Shown in pieces: positions 46,163 to 55,123 of a stretch of DNA of 56,450 nucleotides (positions are counted from its first letter, which is position 1; each line of letters starts with the position of its first letter). The DNA is from Gammaproteobacteria bacterium (GTDB lineage Bacteria > Pseudomonadota > Gammaproteobacteria > Steroidobacterales > GCA-2729495). The notes beneath the pieces are model-generated. The model saw only the letters and a program-made list of their open reading frames with translations. It searched no databases and was not told where the DNA came from. The translations under genes were made by a program, and so were the position numbers. The stretch is taken from assembly GCA_009692345.1 (NCBI GenBank), contig SHZI01000004.1:1-56450 (forward strand). The letters run 5' to 3'.

Positions 46163-46626
46163 TAGTTGTTGCCGCCGTGGGTTGCGTAGACGGTGGTCTT
46201 GCCATCCTTGCCCAGACTGAGCACGTCATAGGCAGGGGCGCCAGGCGCGTCCATACCCGGCGAGCCGGCCGGCATGCCCGGCGCTGTCAGCCCGAGGATT
46301 CCGGGCTTCTCCTTCAGTAGCCGCCGCACGTCACTGGCGGGCACATGGCCTTCGATGACGTAACCGCCCACCGTAGCGGTGTGGCAGGACGCCAGATTCA
46401 GCGGCACGCCGTTCGCTTTCTTGATCGGATCCACCTTGTCGAGATCCGTCACCTCGACGCGAAACCCCGCCGCCTCCATGTGCCTGACCCACTTGCCGCA
46501 ACAGCCGCAGCTGGGCGTCTTCCAGACCTTCAGGACGGGCAACTCCAGGGACTCGCCGGCGCGGACACCCCCTGCCACGAGCAGAAACGCCATTATCAGA
46601 CCCGCTGCGCTGCGCCGCTTCAACAT
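46162..46626 (-). CDS. DUF411 family exported metal-binding protein
   Basis: From the ATG at 46626 the product has 154 residues; the longer ORF is not convincing. A signal peptide (residues 1-24, ending RAGES) is followed by the DUF411 core: KTPSCGCCGKWVRHMEAAGF (CxCC near residue 40), SCHTATVGGYVIEGHVPA near 80, and LLKEKPGILGLTAPGMPAGSPGM near 105. The Cys, His and Met residues suggest copper or another soft metal; relatives are found in metal-resistance loci. It probably acts in the periplasm. Confidence 0.88.
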   Translation of the reverse strand: MLKRRSAAGLIMAFLLVAGGVRAGESLELPVLKVWKTPSCGCCGKWVRHMEAAGFRVEVTDLDKVDPIKKANGVPLNLASCHTATVGGYVIEGHVPASDVRRLLKEKPGILGLTAPGMPAGSPGMDAPGAPAYDVLSLGKDGKTTVYATHGGNN

Positions 46627-46661
46627 CCTCAGCCCTCCAGAAATCGAGTCAGGCCCACGGC

Positions 46662-47306
46662 CTACGGCGCCGTCCGGGTCCGCTCCCGAAAAAACTCTAT
46701 GACCGCCGGTAAAATGGAAATGATGATGATGCCGATCACTACCGCCGAGAAGTTTTCCTTGACGAGCCGCACGTTGGCGAAGAAGTACCCGGCGGGAACC
46801 AGCAGCAGCACCCACAACATGCTGCCTGCCACGTTGTAGAACTGATAGCGGAGGTGCGCCATCTGGCCCACGCCCGCAGCAAAGGGCGCCACTGTCCGGA
46901 CAATCGGCACGAAGCGGGCAATGACGATGGTCTTGCCGCCGTAACGGGCGAAATAGGCCTGGGTCTTGTCGAGGTACTTCTGATTGATCAGCCCCGGAAA
47001 CCGGCGCTGCAACTCTGTGCCGGCCAGACGGCCAACCCAGTAGTTGACCGCATTACCGAGAATAGCTGCGGCAATGAGCAGGACGCAGAGCGCCAGGACA
47101 TCGAGCCGCCCCGAGGCGGCAACTGCCCCGGCAGCGAACAACAGTGAATCGCCGGGCAGCAGGGGCATGACCACGAGTCCCGTCTCGCAGAAGATGATGA
47201 GAAAGAGGATCGCGTAGATCCAGATGCCGTAGTTGGCTACGAGCTCATCCAGATGGACATCCAGGTTCAGGATGAAATCGACGAGGTACAGCAACAGGTC
47301 AACCAA
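46662..47306 (-). CDS. DedA family membrane protein
   Basis: The protein has 214 residues from a TTG start; no ATG suits the conserved N-terminus. The DedA hallmarks are IFCETGLVVMPLLPGDSLLF near residue 39, GNAVNYWVGRLAG near 85, and ARFVPIVRTVAPFAAGVGQM near 129, with a re-entrant helix and flanking membrane segments. DedA proteins act as lipid (undecaprenyl-phosphate or phospholipid) transporters/scramblases. It precedes the DUF411 gene by about 35 bp. Confidence 0.92.
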   Translation of the reverse strand: MVDLLLYLVDFILNLDVHLDELVANYGIWIYAILFLIIFCETGLVVMPLLPGDSLLFAAGAVAASGRLDVLALCVLLIAAAILGNAVNYWVGRLAGTELQRRFPGLINQKYLDKTQAYFARYGGKTIVIARFVPIVRTVAPFAAGVGQMAHLRYQFYNVAGSMLWVLLLVPAGYFFANVRLVKENFSAVVIGIIIISILPAVIEFFRERTRTAP

Positions 47307-47316
47307 GACGTCCAGT

Positions 47317-48288
47317 TTAACCGCCGAACGCGGCTGCTGCCGCGTGGAGGGTCTCGCAATTTATCGCTGCGACGTGGCGCGCCTCGACACCGCTGGCCTT
47401 GAGGGTTTTCCGGATGATGCCCTCCAGATTGGGCCGCTTGGCCGCGGGTCCGTCCTCCGCCCCCAGGCCCCCGCCGAACTCAATGAAGGTCGTCACCTGC
47501 TGCGCGATAGCCGTATTCAGGCAGCCGACCCAGTTCACGGGATTGAACAACTGGAAGAACAGTCGCGTCCGGATCGAATCAGGTTCGTGCAGTACGCCGG
47601 TGTAGTTGGAGAGTACCCCGACGGTGGGTGCGGAGAACGTCACCCGCTCCAGGTCGTCCCGGAACAGCAGGGCCGCCGTCACCATGAAATAGGTATGAAA
47701 GGCCCCTTCAGTCGCCAGGCGAATGGCGCGCTTCCGGGGCATGCGCTCGGCGAGATCCAGGGCCAGTGCGTCCAGATCGCTGTCACGCCCGCCAACCACA
47801 GTCTGGTCTGGGAGGTTACAACTCGCGACCTGGCAGAAGTGGCGATCCGCCAGAGGCCGCGCCGTGTCAATGTCCAGGGTGAGCGCCAGCATGCCGCCTT
47901 CGCCGTGCTCGCCCATCAACTCGCCCCGGCGCCGCACCAGTCGGAGCGCATCCTCGAAACCCAGTGCGCCAGCCGCCACCAGCGCGCTGTACTCGCCAAG
48001 GCTGTGGCCTGCGGCCAGCGCCGGCTGAAGCCCGCCACCGGTCAGTTCCTCAAACACCCGCAGGCAGGCGATCTCGTGGGTCAGGAGTGCCGGTTGCGTA
48101 TTGCGGGTGAGGCCAATCTCGCCAGCCGGATCAGCAAAGGACAACTCCCGGAGATCGAAGCCAAGCACTTCGTTGGCCCGGTCGTAAACCTGGCGGGCGG
48201 CAGCAAACTCCTGGTAGAGATCGCTCCCCATGCCCCGGTACTGGGAACCCTGGCCGGGAAACACAAACATGACGCGCTGGTCGCTCAC
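47317..48288 (-). CDS. fabD: FabD-like malonyl-CoA:ACP transacylase
   Basis: From the GTG at 48288, behind GGGAGAG, the product has 323 residues. It has the N-terminal FVFPGQGSQYRGMG, the nucleophile elbow GHSLGEYSAL near residue 98, an Arg block, and the His in EGAFHTYFM near 199. It loads malonyl on ACP for fatty acid synthesis. No other fab gene is near; the P450/FAAL pair lies 3.4 kb away. It may be a housekeeping paralogue or serve a specialised lipid pathway. The ORF track extension to 48588 overlaps avtA and is unlikely. Confidence 0.88.
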   Translation of the reverse strand: MSDQRVMFVFPGQGSQYRGMGSDLYQEFAAARQVYDRANEVLGFDLRELSFADPAGEIGLTRNTQPALLTHEIACLRVFEELTGGGLQPALAAGHSLGEYSALVAAGALGFEDALRLVRRRGELMGEHGEGGMLALTLDIDTARPLADRHFCQVASCNLPDQTVVGGRDSDLDALALDLAERMPRKRAIRLATEGAFHTYFMVTAALLFRDDLERVTFSAPTVGVLSNYTGVLHEPDSIRTRLFFQLFNPVNWVGCLNTAIAQQVTTFIEFGGGLGAEDGPAAKRPNLEGIIRKTLKASGVEARHVAAINCETLHAAAAAFGG

Positions 48289-48397
48289 CGACTCTCCCTG
48301 AGGCTGATGCTGTGCCTCGTACCTGGCTGGCCGCAGAGGATACGGGTGACTCCCTGCGGCGACAACCGGGGCGCCGCCATCGCCGGTGCCAGCAGGG

Positions 48398-49672
48398 TCA
48401 GTGCTGCCAGCGGCGGGCCTCATCGCCGAGAATCGCAATGCCCCGCCGGACGGTTTCCTCATCACGAGCGTAGGTAATTCGCAGGCACTGATCCCGGTGC
48501 GGCCAGTGCGCCTCTGGTGGCTCGCTGAGCCCCGGGAAGAAGTGGTGGCCCGAGAGCACCAGCACACCGCGAGCCTTGAGGCGGGCATACAGCTCAGCGC
48601 TGGTGATCGAGAGCCGCGGCAGCCACAGCCAGAGAAACAGAGCGCCCTCCGGGGTGTGCACGTGCCAGTCGCAGCCGTCCAGCGCCTCCCGCAGCCAGGC
48701 CAGGGCCTGCAGGGCCCGGCGTTGATAGAAGGGCCGGATCACCTCCCGGGACAGGCGCACGATCTCGCCGCTGGCCACCAGGTCCCGGACGAGGACAGGC
48801 CCGACGCTCCCCACGGCGAGGCTGGTTACTGCCGTCATGGCCCCGAGTGCCGTAATGATCTCGGGACGGGCGATGACCATCCCGGTGCGCAGGCCGGGCA
48901 GTCCGAGCTTCGACAGGCTCATGCAGACAATGACATTCTCGTCCCAGATCGGCGTGGCGGCGGTGAACACGATCTGGGGAAACGGCAACCCGTAAGCACT
49001 GTCGAGAATCAACGGCACTTCGAGGCGGCGGGCCAGCGCCCGGAGGCGGTGGACTTCATCGTCGGTCAGCACGTTGCCCGTCGGGTTGGTGGGCCTCGAG
49101 GCACAGATCGCCGCCACAGTGCCGGGCAGGTCACTGGTGCCATCGAGGGCAGCAAAATCGACGTGGTACTTGAACAGACGCTCCGGCAGATGCTCGATGA
49201 CGGGCCGTTGCGCGACGAACAGATCCTGCGTGACGCCCAGGTCACCATAGCCAATGTACTCGGGCGTCAGGGGCAAGAGGATGCGCTGCTCACCGCCAGC
49301 AGCCGACGGTCCGGCCAGCAGATTGAACAGCAGGAAGAAGCCCTGCTGGCTGCCGGCTGTCAGGGCAATGTTCTCGGGGCCGACGTCCCAGCCGCACTCC
49401 CGTCGCAGGAGCCCTGCCAGCGCGGACCGGAAGGTCTGTTCACCCAGCGGGTCCGGGTAGTCCGCCACCAGGCGCCGGAAGTCCCGGTCGTCATCGAGCA
49501 CCGCGTGGAACCGTTCCCGGAACACGGCGAGCATCTCGGGTATGTGGGCCGGATTGCCCCCACCCAGCATCAGCGGCGGGACGGCCGCGGCCATGGCGGC
49601 GCCGAGATCGGTCATCAGCTCGACCGCCCCTGCGGGGCGGGTGAAGCGCTGGCCAAAGCAGGAGAATTTCAT
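48398..49672 (-). CDS. avtA: AvtA-like valine-pyruvate aminotransferase
   Basis: Starting at MKFSCFGQRFTRPAGAVELM (ATG at 49672) the protein has 424 residues. It is a fold-type I PLP enzyme: PPLMLGGGNPAHIPEM near residue 33, SRPTNPTGNVLTDDE, and the Schiff-base lysine in SLSKLGLPGLRTGM near 253. The N-terminus closely matches E. coli AvtA (FSLFGDKFTRHSG as remembered). It would move amino groups between alanine and 2-oxoisovalerate. It is divergent from a TetR gene, with a palindrome between them. Confidence 0.88.
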   Translation of the reverse strand: MKFSCFGQRFTRPAGAVELMTDLGAAMAAAVPPLMLGGGNPAHIPEMLAVFRERFHAVLDDDRDFRRLVADYPDPLGEQTFRSALAGLLRRECGWDVGPENIALTAGSQQGFFLLFNLLAGPSAAGGEQRILLPLTPEYIGYGDLGVTQDLFVAQRPVIEHLPERLFKYHVDFAALDGTSDLPGTVAAICASRPTNPTGNVLTDDEVHRLRALARRLEVPLILDSAYGLPFPQIVFTAATPIWDENVIVCMSLSKLGLPGLRTGMVIARPEIITALGAMTAVTSLAVGSVGPVLVRDLVASGEIVRLSREVIRPFYQRRALQALAWLREALDGCDWHVHTPEGALFLWLWLPRLSITSAELYARLKARGVLVLSGHHFFPGLSEPPEAHWPHRDQCLRITYARDEETVRRGIAILGDEARRWQH

Positions 49673-49700
49673 GGGCTTCAGCTCGTTGAGCGGCACGCTA

Positions 49701-49728
49701 CAACACTGTTCGATATGATACAGTGCTG
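49701..49728. promoter_or_regulatory. putative TetR operator
   Basis: CAACACTGT and ACAGTGCTG are inverted, matching at eight of nine positions around a 10-bp spacer (tcgatatgat). The site lies between the divergent avtA and tetR genes, where self-regulating TetR proteins usually bind. Confidence 0.6.
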
Positions 49729-49751
49729 TTTCATCGATCAGATGCCACCCC

Positions 49752-50369
49752 ATGCCCGCTCCCGCCACTACGGTCCGTCTGCCAGCCACCGATTCGGCCA
49801 GCCAGAAGATCCGCTCCCGGCAGGATGGTACCCGGTCCCGCATCCTGACCGAGAGCGCGGCCCTGTTCGTGGGCCAGGGCTACGAACACGTCAGCGTGGA
49901 ACAGATCCTCGCGGCAGCCGATATCGCCCGCAGCAGCTTCTACCGCTTCTTTGCCAACCGTGAAGAGGTGCTGACTGCCATCATCAGGCCCGTGTTTGCC
50001 GCCGGCCTCACCCACCTTGAAGCCGTCACGGCCCGGGATGCCCGGGGGATTCTGGACGGGATTTTTGCCACCTATCTGGCCCTGTGGGCCGCTAGCCCCG
50101 CCGCGCTTCGCCTCGCCACGCGCACGGGTGGCGTCTACTTCGACCTGTTCCGGGACCTGCACACCCCCTTCCGGGAGCGGATCACCGCACTTCTGCGCCT
50201 GGCAGAGCCTGGTGGCCAGCTACTCAACAACAGCGCCGAGTACTCGGCGCGCCTGCTGGCCCGGGCAGCCGTGCCGGTGATGGAGGTCTACCACCGGGAC
50301 GTCCGTTTCGCCGCCCTGTTCCAGTCGACAATGCGGGGCCTGTTGCTGAGGCCGGGACCACCGGTGTAG
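49752..50369 (+). CDS. TetR family transcriptional regulator
   Basis: The product has 205 residues. The helix-turn-helix region is SRILTESAALFVGQGYEHVSVEQILAAADIARSSFYRFFANREEVL at about 29-75, canonical for TetR. The ligand-binding helices are variable and give no clue to the effector. The gene lies between avtA (divergent) and the TonB-dependent receptor (115 bp downstream), either of which may be its target. Confidence 0.92.
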   Translation: MPAPATTVRLPATDSASQKIRSRQDGTRSRILTESAALFVGQGYEHVSVEQILAAADIARSSFYRFFANREEVLTAIIRPVFAAGLTHLEAVTARDARGILDGIFATYLALWAASPAALRLATRTGGVYFDLFRDLHTPFRERITALLRLAEPGGQLLNNSAEYSARLLARAAVPVMEVYHRDVRFAALFQSTMRGLLLRPGPPV

Positions 50370-50426
50370 GCTCGCGGAATATGTCTGCTTAAGCCTGTTC
50401 GCTTCTTTGCTTTCAATAAACAGGGT

Positions 50427-50470
50427 CCGGCACAAGCGCCCACAGACCCCGGCACAAGCGCCCACAGACC
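50427..50470. repeat. perfect 22-bp tandem duplication upstream of the TonB receptor
   Basis: ccggcacaagcgcccacagacc is present twice head to tail, ending 13 bp before the receptor ATG. It is in the probable leader or promoter region. Confidence 0.92.
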
Positions 50471-50483
50471 AAGGTGTAACGGT

Positions 50484-53400
50484 ATGGCGTCCTCCCGCAT
50501 CCGCCTGTCCCTGGCCGTGACGGCAGCAGTGACCTTAAGCCCCCTGCCCCTGCTTTTGCCCGCTACCGGCTGGGCGCAGATCGAAGAAATCATAGTGAGC
50601 GCCCGGAAGCGGGCGGAAAGCCTGCAGGAGGTGCCCATTGCAGTGGACGTGCTCACGTCGGAGCAGCTGGAGCGCAAGTCCATCAACAGCCTTGCTGACA
50701 TCACCAAGAGCCTCTCCTCCGTGGAGTTCGACGAGGGCGCCTCGAGGAGCGACACGCGCATCACCATCCGTGGTCTCTCGCCCACCCGGGGCCGGCAGAA
50801 CGTGGCAGTGCTGGTCGATGGCATCGACGTCTCCACGGAAGCCATCAGCAACTCGGGCGGCGGCTCGCTGCTGAACACCCGGATTGTCGACATCGAGCGG
50901 ATCGAAGTCGTGAAAGGCCCCCAGCTGGCGCTTTACGGCCGGAGCGCCTTCGCCGGCGCCATCCAGTACGTCACCAAGGACCCGTCGGAAGTTTTCGAGG
51001 CCACGCTGAACGCAGACGCCAGTCTGGAAGACCAGTACGACGCCTCCCTGAGCATGAGTGGCCCCGTGCTGGGTGACAAGCTGGGCCTGCGCTTCAACGC
51101 CGCCTGGTGGGACGAGCAGGGCTATTACGAGAACTCGCTGACGGGCAACGATCTCGGCACCGATACGGGCTACGCCTTCGGCCTGACGGCCAAGTCCCAG
51201 GTCACCGACACCTTCACGCTCAAGTTCCGTGCCGAGTACGAGGATCAGCAGGTGGGGCCCGCCCCCACCGCGTTCCTGAAATTCAACGCCGAGACGGCAT
51301 TGCCGGAGACGACGACCAATCCCTTTACTGATCCGGTCTCCGGGACCCAGTATCCGGCCCTCTTCCGGTGCTTCGAAAAGATTGCCAGCAAGACCTGGAA
51401 CCAGGCGCTCGTGGACCGCAATAACCGGCTCTACGATCCGAACTACACGCCGACGGGGCCCAATCCGGCCCTGCCCAACGCGCTCTACAGCAGCCCCTAC
51501 TGCGAAACCGCGGTGGCGAGCTTCCTCGGCGCACCCCGGAACCTCAAGAAAGGTGACATCGCGGTCGCCACGAACCCGTTTACCAATGACGACTACGAGG
51601 GCATCGACCGGCAGCTGCTCCGCTTCTCCCTGGTCTCGGAGTGGGACGTGGGCTCGGGCACTCTCAGTGCCCACACGGGCTACATCCACGAGCAGTCCAA
51701 GGAAGATGCGGACAACGGCAAATTCGGCTTTGCGCCGGCGCCGGATTCGATATCGCCACTGACGGGCGCCGCCTACACGGACGGCGGCGTCAATGCCTTC
51801 ATCCTGAATACGGACAAGCTGACGACCCAGTTCAGCCAGGAAATCATGTTCCGTACCAACTACGATGGACCCCTCCAGGCCACCCTGGGCGCGCTCTACT
51901 GGCAGGAAGACGTGGGCAACGCCAGCAACTCGCTCACCGTCCAGGGCTCCGGTAGCCATTGCGCCTGGTCCAGCCTGAGCGGGATCACGTTTGATCAGCT
52001 TGGCTTTGTCGAGCCCGGCACCGGCTGCTACGGCTACACGGAACGGGCCGTAGGGCCACTCATCCGGGGCGGCTTCAATTTCGGCGACGGGACGCCCTAC
52101 GACGGTATCGGGCAGTACAAGGAATCAACCCCGGCGGACCGCAATACCGAACACCGATCCTTCTTCGGCCAGCTGGAGTACGAGATCACCCCCAGCGTGA
52201 ACGCGATCTTTGAGGGTCGCTACAGCGTTGAGACCGTCGAAGTCATCGGGCCGGTGTTCCTGAAGCCCACGGCCTCCGGCGGCCCCGGCAGCTGGAACCC
52301 CTGTGGCATCTTCTTCCGGCCCTGCACCGACAGCTGGATGTTCGGCGCGCCCAACTCGTTCTCCACGGCCGCGCACTCCTTCGGTGGCCCCCTCTACAGC
52401 CAGGCCGCCTTCGAGAACTGGTACGACTCCTACAACCCCAATGCCCTCATCGACGCGAACCGCCCGGAACTGGGCCTCCTGCGGGACATCATTCCGTCGC
52501 AATGCCGGAACGACCAGGGCGTCATCGACCGGCTGGCCAACGTGGACGCGGGCAATCCGGATCAGTTCGACCTCTTTAACCCGTCCTGCAACGGCAGCAT
52601 TTCCAGGGACGACAACTGGTTCTCCCCCAAGCTCACCGTTGCCTGGCAGGTCAACGATGATCTGAATGCCTACGCGTCCTGGTCCATTGCCGAGAAGCCG
52701 GGTGGCTTTTCCACCCTGAGTATTGGCTCGAGCGGGTTGAACCGGGAATTGCTCGAGTTCAAGCCCGAGAAGCTGACGGTCTGGGAGGTCGGTGCAAAGA
52801 GCCAGTGGCTGGATCAAACCCTGGTAGTCAATACGGCGGCGTTCTTTCAGGACTTCACGGACAAGCAGACTCTGGTCTCCGTCCTGAACGCTGCCGGCGA
52901 CCGGCTGGTCAACAAGCTGGAGAACCTGGACGGCGCGCAGGTTCTTGGCCTCGAGATGGATGTGTCGTGGGCGCCCATGACCCCGTTCCTCGGGGGCAAC
53001 TGGAAGCTGACCGGCGGCTATACCTACCTGGATGCAGAGTATGTCGACGCGCCGGGCGAGAACACCTCCTTCACGTTCATCGCTGGCGCGGGCAACTGCG
53101 CGCCCAAGATCGTGACCGCTCAGAGCGGCAATGCCTCCGTGGTCTGCGTGGTCAGCCTGGATGGCAAGCGCCTGGAAGATGCGCCGGCGGGCAAGTTTGT
53201 GGGCACCATCGGCTACGAGCTGCCGCTGGCGGACGACCTGACCTTCTTCGCTGAGACCGACCTGCTCTGGGTGGCCAAGCGCTATATCGAGGCCACCAAT
53301 GAGAACTGGGTGGAACCCGACACCAACGTCGATTTTATCGCCGGCCTGCGCACAGAACGCTGGGAGGTGATGGGTTACGTCTCCAACGTCTTCGACGACG

Positions 53401-53630
53401 ACACCATTGCTTCGGCGGCGGGTGGCCCGAGCCTGTCCTGCTGCTTCACACTGGGCAGTGGCATCGACCTGGTCAACCAGCAGACGCCAGTAGCCAGTCC
53501 GTCGACCGGGGAACCGGGCAAGACGGTAACCCTGGAACTGCCCCAGTTCCGCTTCGCTTTCGCACCGGATCCCCGGGTTATCGGCATCCGGACCAAGTAC
53601 AAGTTTGGCGGCGAGCAGGGGCGGCGGTAG
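50484..53630 (+). CDS. TonB-dependent outer-membrane receptor
   Basis: The protein has 1048 residues with a signal peptide ending near WAQ (residue 33). The TonB box region is EEIIVSARKRAESLQEVPIAV, followed by the plug (DVLTSEQLERKSINSLADI, RGLSPTRGRQNVAVLVDGIDV, ERIEVVKGPQLALYGRSAFAGAIQYVTKDP) and a long beta-barrel with extended loops. It lacks the usual aromatic C-terminus: it ends VIGIRTKYKFGGEQGRR. The ligand is unknown; this type is common in bacteria that import steroids, aromatics or complex carbon. Its stop codon lies in a REP-like element. Confidence 0.94.
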   Translation: MASSRIRLSLAVTAAVTLSPLPLLLPATGWAQIEEIIVSARKRAESLQEVPIAVDVLTSEQLERKSINSLADITKSLSSVEFDEGASRSDTRITIRGLSPTRGRQNVAVLVDGIDVSTEAISNSGGGSLLNTRIVDIERIEVVKGPQLALYGRSAFAGAIQYVTKDPSEVFEATLNADASLEDQYDASLSMSGPVLGDKLGLRFNAAWWDEQGYYENSLTGNDLGTDTGYAFGLTAKSQVTDTFTLKFRAEYEDQQVGPAPTAFLKFNAETALPETTTNPFTDPVSGTQYPALFRCFEKIASKTWNQALVDRNNRLYDPNYTPTGPNPALPNALYSSPYCETAVASFLGAPRNLKKGDIAVATNPFTNDDYEGIDRQLLRFSLVSEWDVGSGTLSAHTGYIHEQSKEDADNGKFGFAPAPDSISPLTGAAYTDGGVNAFILNTDKLTTQFSQEIMFRTNYDGPLQATLGALYWQEDVGNASNSLTVQGSGSHCAWSSLSGITFDQLGFVEPGTGCYGYTERAVGPLIRGGFNFGDGTPYDGIGQYKESTPADRNTEHRSFFGQLEYEITPSVNAIFEGRYSVETVEVIGPVFLKPTASGGPGSWNPCGIFFRPCTDSWMFGAPNSFSTAAHSFGGPLYSQAAFENWYDSYNPNALIDANRPELGLLRDIIPSQCRNDQGVIDRLANVDAGNPDQFDLFNPSCNGSISRDDNWFSPKLTVAWQVNDDLNAYASWSIAEKPGGFSTLSIGSSGLNRELLEFKPEKLTVWEVGAKSQWLDQTLVVNTAAFFQDFTDKQTLVSVLNAAGDRLVNKLENLDGAQVLGLEMDVSWAPMTPFLGGNWKLTGGYTYLDAEYVDAPGENTSFTFIAGAGNCAPKIVTAQSGNASVVCVVSLDGKRLEDAPAGKFVGTIGYELPLADDLTFFAETDLLWVAKRYIEATNENWVEPDTNVDFIAGLRTERWEVMGYVSNVFDDDTIASAAGGPSLSCCFTLGSGIDLVNQQTPVASPSTGEPGKTVTLELPQFRFAFAPDPRVIGIRTKYKFGGEQGRR

Positions 53631-53681
53631 GAGCGCCGACCGGCGCGATCAGCAACAGCTCGCGCCGGTCGGCGCTCCTAC
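53627..53681. repeat. REP-like palindromic element, copy 4
   Basis: gtaggagcgccgaccggcgcgatc pairs almost perfectly with ctcgcgccggtcggcgctcctac around agcaacag. The left TAG is the stop of the TonB receptor and the right arm supplies the TAG of the convergent aldehyde dehydrogenase gene. The stem exceeds 20 bp, so it could terminate both transcripts. Confidence 0.93.
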
Positions 53682-55108
53682 AGCGCGTTGTAGCCCAGGA
53701 CTACTTTCAGCTCCACGAAATCGGCCAGGCCAAACTCGCCCCACTCCCGTCCGTTACCGGACTGCTTGAAGCCGCCAAAGGGCGCGTTCAGGACCATGTC
53801 GGCGCCATTGATATGCACCATACCCGCGCGGATCTGGCTGGCAGCCCGGCGGGCGACGGTGCGATCCGTGGCCCAGACGTAGGCCGCCAGGCCGTAGGGC
53901 GTGTCGTTGGCGATGCGAATGGCATCGGCTTCCGTCTCGTAGGGCAGGATCGCGAGCACCGGGCCGAAGATTTCCTCCCGGGCGATCGTCATGTCGTTGC
54001 GCACGCCGCCGAAAATTGTCGGCCGCACGAAGTAGCCGCGGGTTAGTCCCGCAGGCCGCCCCTCGCCACCCGTCACCAGCGTCGCACCCTCGTCGATGCC
54101 AGCACGAATCAGCCGCTGGATCCTGTCGAACTGCAGCTGGCTGACGACGGGTCCCAGCTTCGTGGCCGGCTCCCGCGGATCACCCGTGACGATGCCGTCT
54201 GCCACCTCTTTCGCGAGGGCCATGGCCCGGGCCTGGAGTCGCGCTGGTACGAGCATCCGGGTGGGCGCATTGCAGGCCTGGCCGGTGTTGCTGAAGCAGT
54301 CCGCCACACCCCAGCGCACGGCGGCTTCCAGAATCTGTTCATCCAGGACGACCAGTGGCGACTTGCCACCCAGCTCCTGGTGCACCCTCTTCACCGTATC
54401 GGCACCGGCCTTGGCCACGGCGATGCCCGCCCGGGTGGAGCCGGTGAAGGACACCATGTCCACTTCCGGGTGAGTGGCCAGCGCCTGCCCGACCCCGGGG
54501 CCGTCGCCGTGGACGAGATTGAAAACGCCCTTCGGCACGCCCGCCTCGTGCATGACCTCCGCGAAGACCGTGCCGGAGAGCGGCGCAATCTCGCTGGGCT
54601 TCAGCACCATGGTGCAACCCGCGGCCAGCGCAGGCGCCACCTTGGAGGTGATCTGGTTCAGGGGCCAGTTCCAGGGGGTGATGAAGCCGCAGACACCCAC
54701 CGGTTCCCGCAGGAGACGCAGCCCGTCCCGGTCCTCACTGAAGCGGTAGGTTTCAAGCACCTGGCGGATCGTGGTCAGGTGGCCGATGCCCAGCGCGGAC
54801 TGGGAGCGCCTGGCGAAGGCCAGGGGCGCGCCCATCTCGTCGGAAATCGCCTGGGCAATGTCCCCCTGGCGACGCCGGTAGGCAGCGATCACGCGGTCAA
54901 TCAGGGCCATGCGCTCGGGGACCGTGGTCAGGGAGTAGCTGGCAAACGCCCGGCGGGCAGCAGTGACGGCGCGAGCCACGTCCCCCGCACCGCCCAGGGA
55001 GATCGTGCCAATCCGCTCCTCGGTGGCCGGATTGATGACCGGGTGGTCTCTCGGCGTCTCGGGATCAACCCAGGCCCCGTCGATATAGAATTGCCGGTAG
55101 TCATACAT
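53678..55108 (-). CDS. NAD(P)-dependent aldehyde dehydrogenase
   Basis: The 476-residue product has the ALDH superfamily motifs: FITPWNWPLNQITSKVAPAL near residue 141, the general base Glu in ELGGKSP near 245, the nucleophile Cys in SNTGQACNAPTRM near 279, and EIFGPVLAILPY near 375. It oxidises an aldehyde to a carboxylate; substrate is not evident. It begins with an ATG behind GGGAGAGGG and lies 15 bp from the divergent TVP38-oxidoreductase gene. Confidence 0.93.
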   Translation of the reverse strand: MYDYRQFYIDGAWVDPETPRDHPVINPATEERIGTISLGGAGDVARAVTAARRAFASYSLTTVPERMALIDRVIAAYRRRQGDIAQAISDEMGAPLAFARRSQSALGIGHLTTIRQVLETYRFSEDRDGLRLLREPVGVCGFITPWNWPLNQITSKVAPALAAGCTMVLKPSEIAPLSGTVFAEVMHEAGVPKGVFNLVHGDGPGVGQALATHPEVDMVSFTGSTRAGIAVAKAGADTVKRVHQELGGKSPLVVLDEQILEAAVRWGVADCFSNTGQACNAPTRMLVPARLQARAMALAKEVADGIVTGDPREPATKLGPVVSQLQFDRIQRLIRAGIDEGATLVTGGEGRPAGLTRGYFVRPTIFGGVRNDMTIAREEIFGPVLAILPYETEADAIRIANDTPYGLAAYVWATDRTVARRAASQIRAGMVHINGADMVLNAPFGGFKQSGNGREWGEFGLADFVELKVVLGYNAL

Positions 55109-55123
55109 GATCGCCCTCTCCCT

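Noticed and set aside
47317-48588. 100-residue N-terminal extension of the FabD-like protein
   Set aside because: It overlaps avtA and has no family match; the GTG at 48288 sits behind GGGAGAG at the conserved N-terminus.
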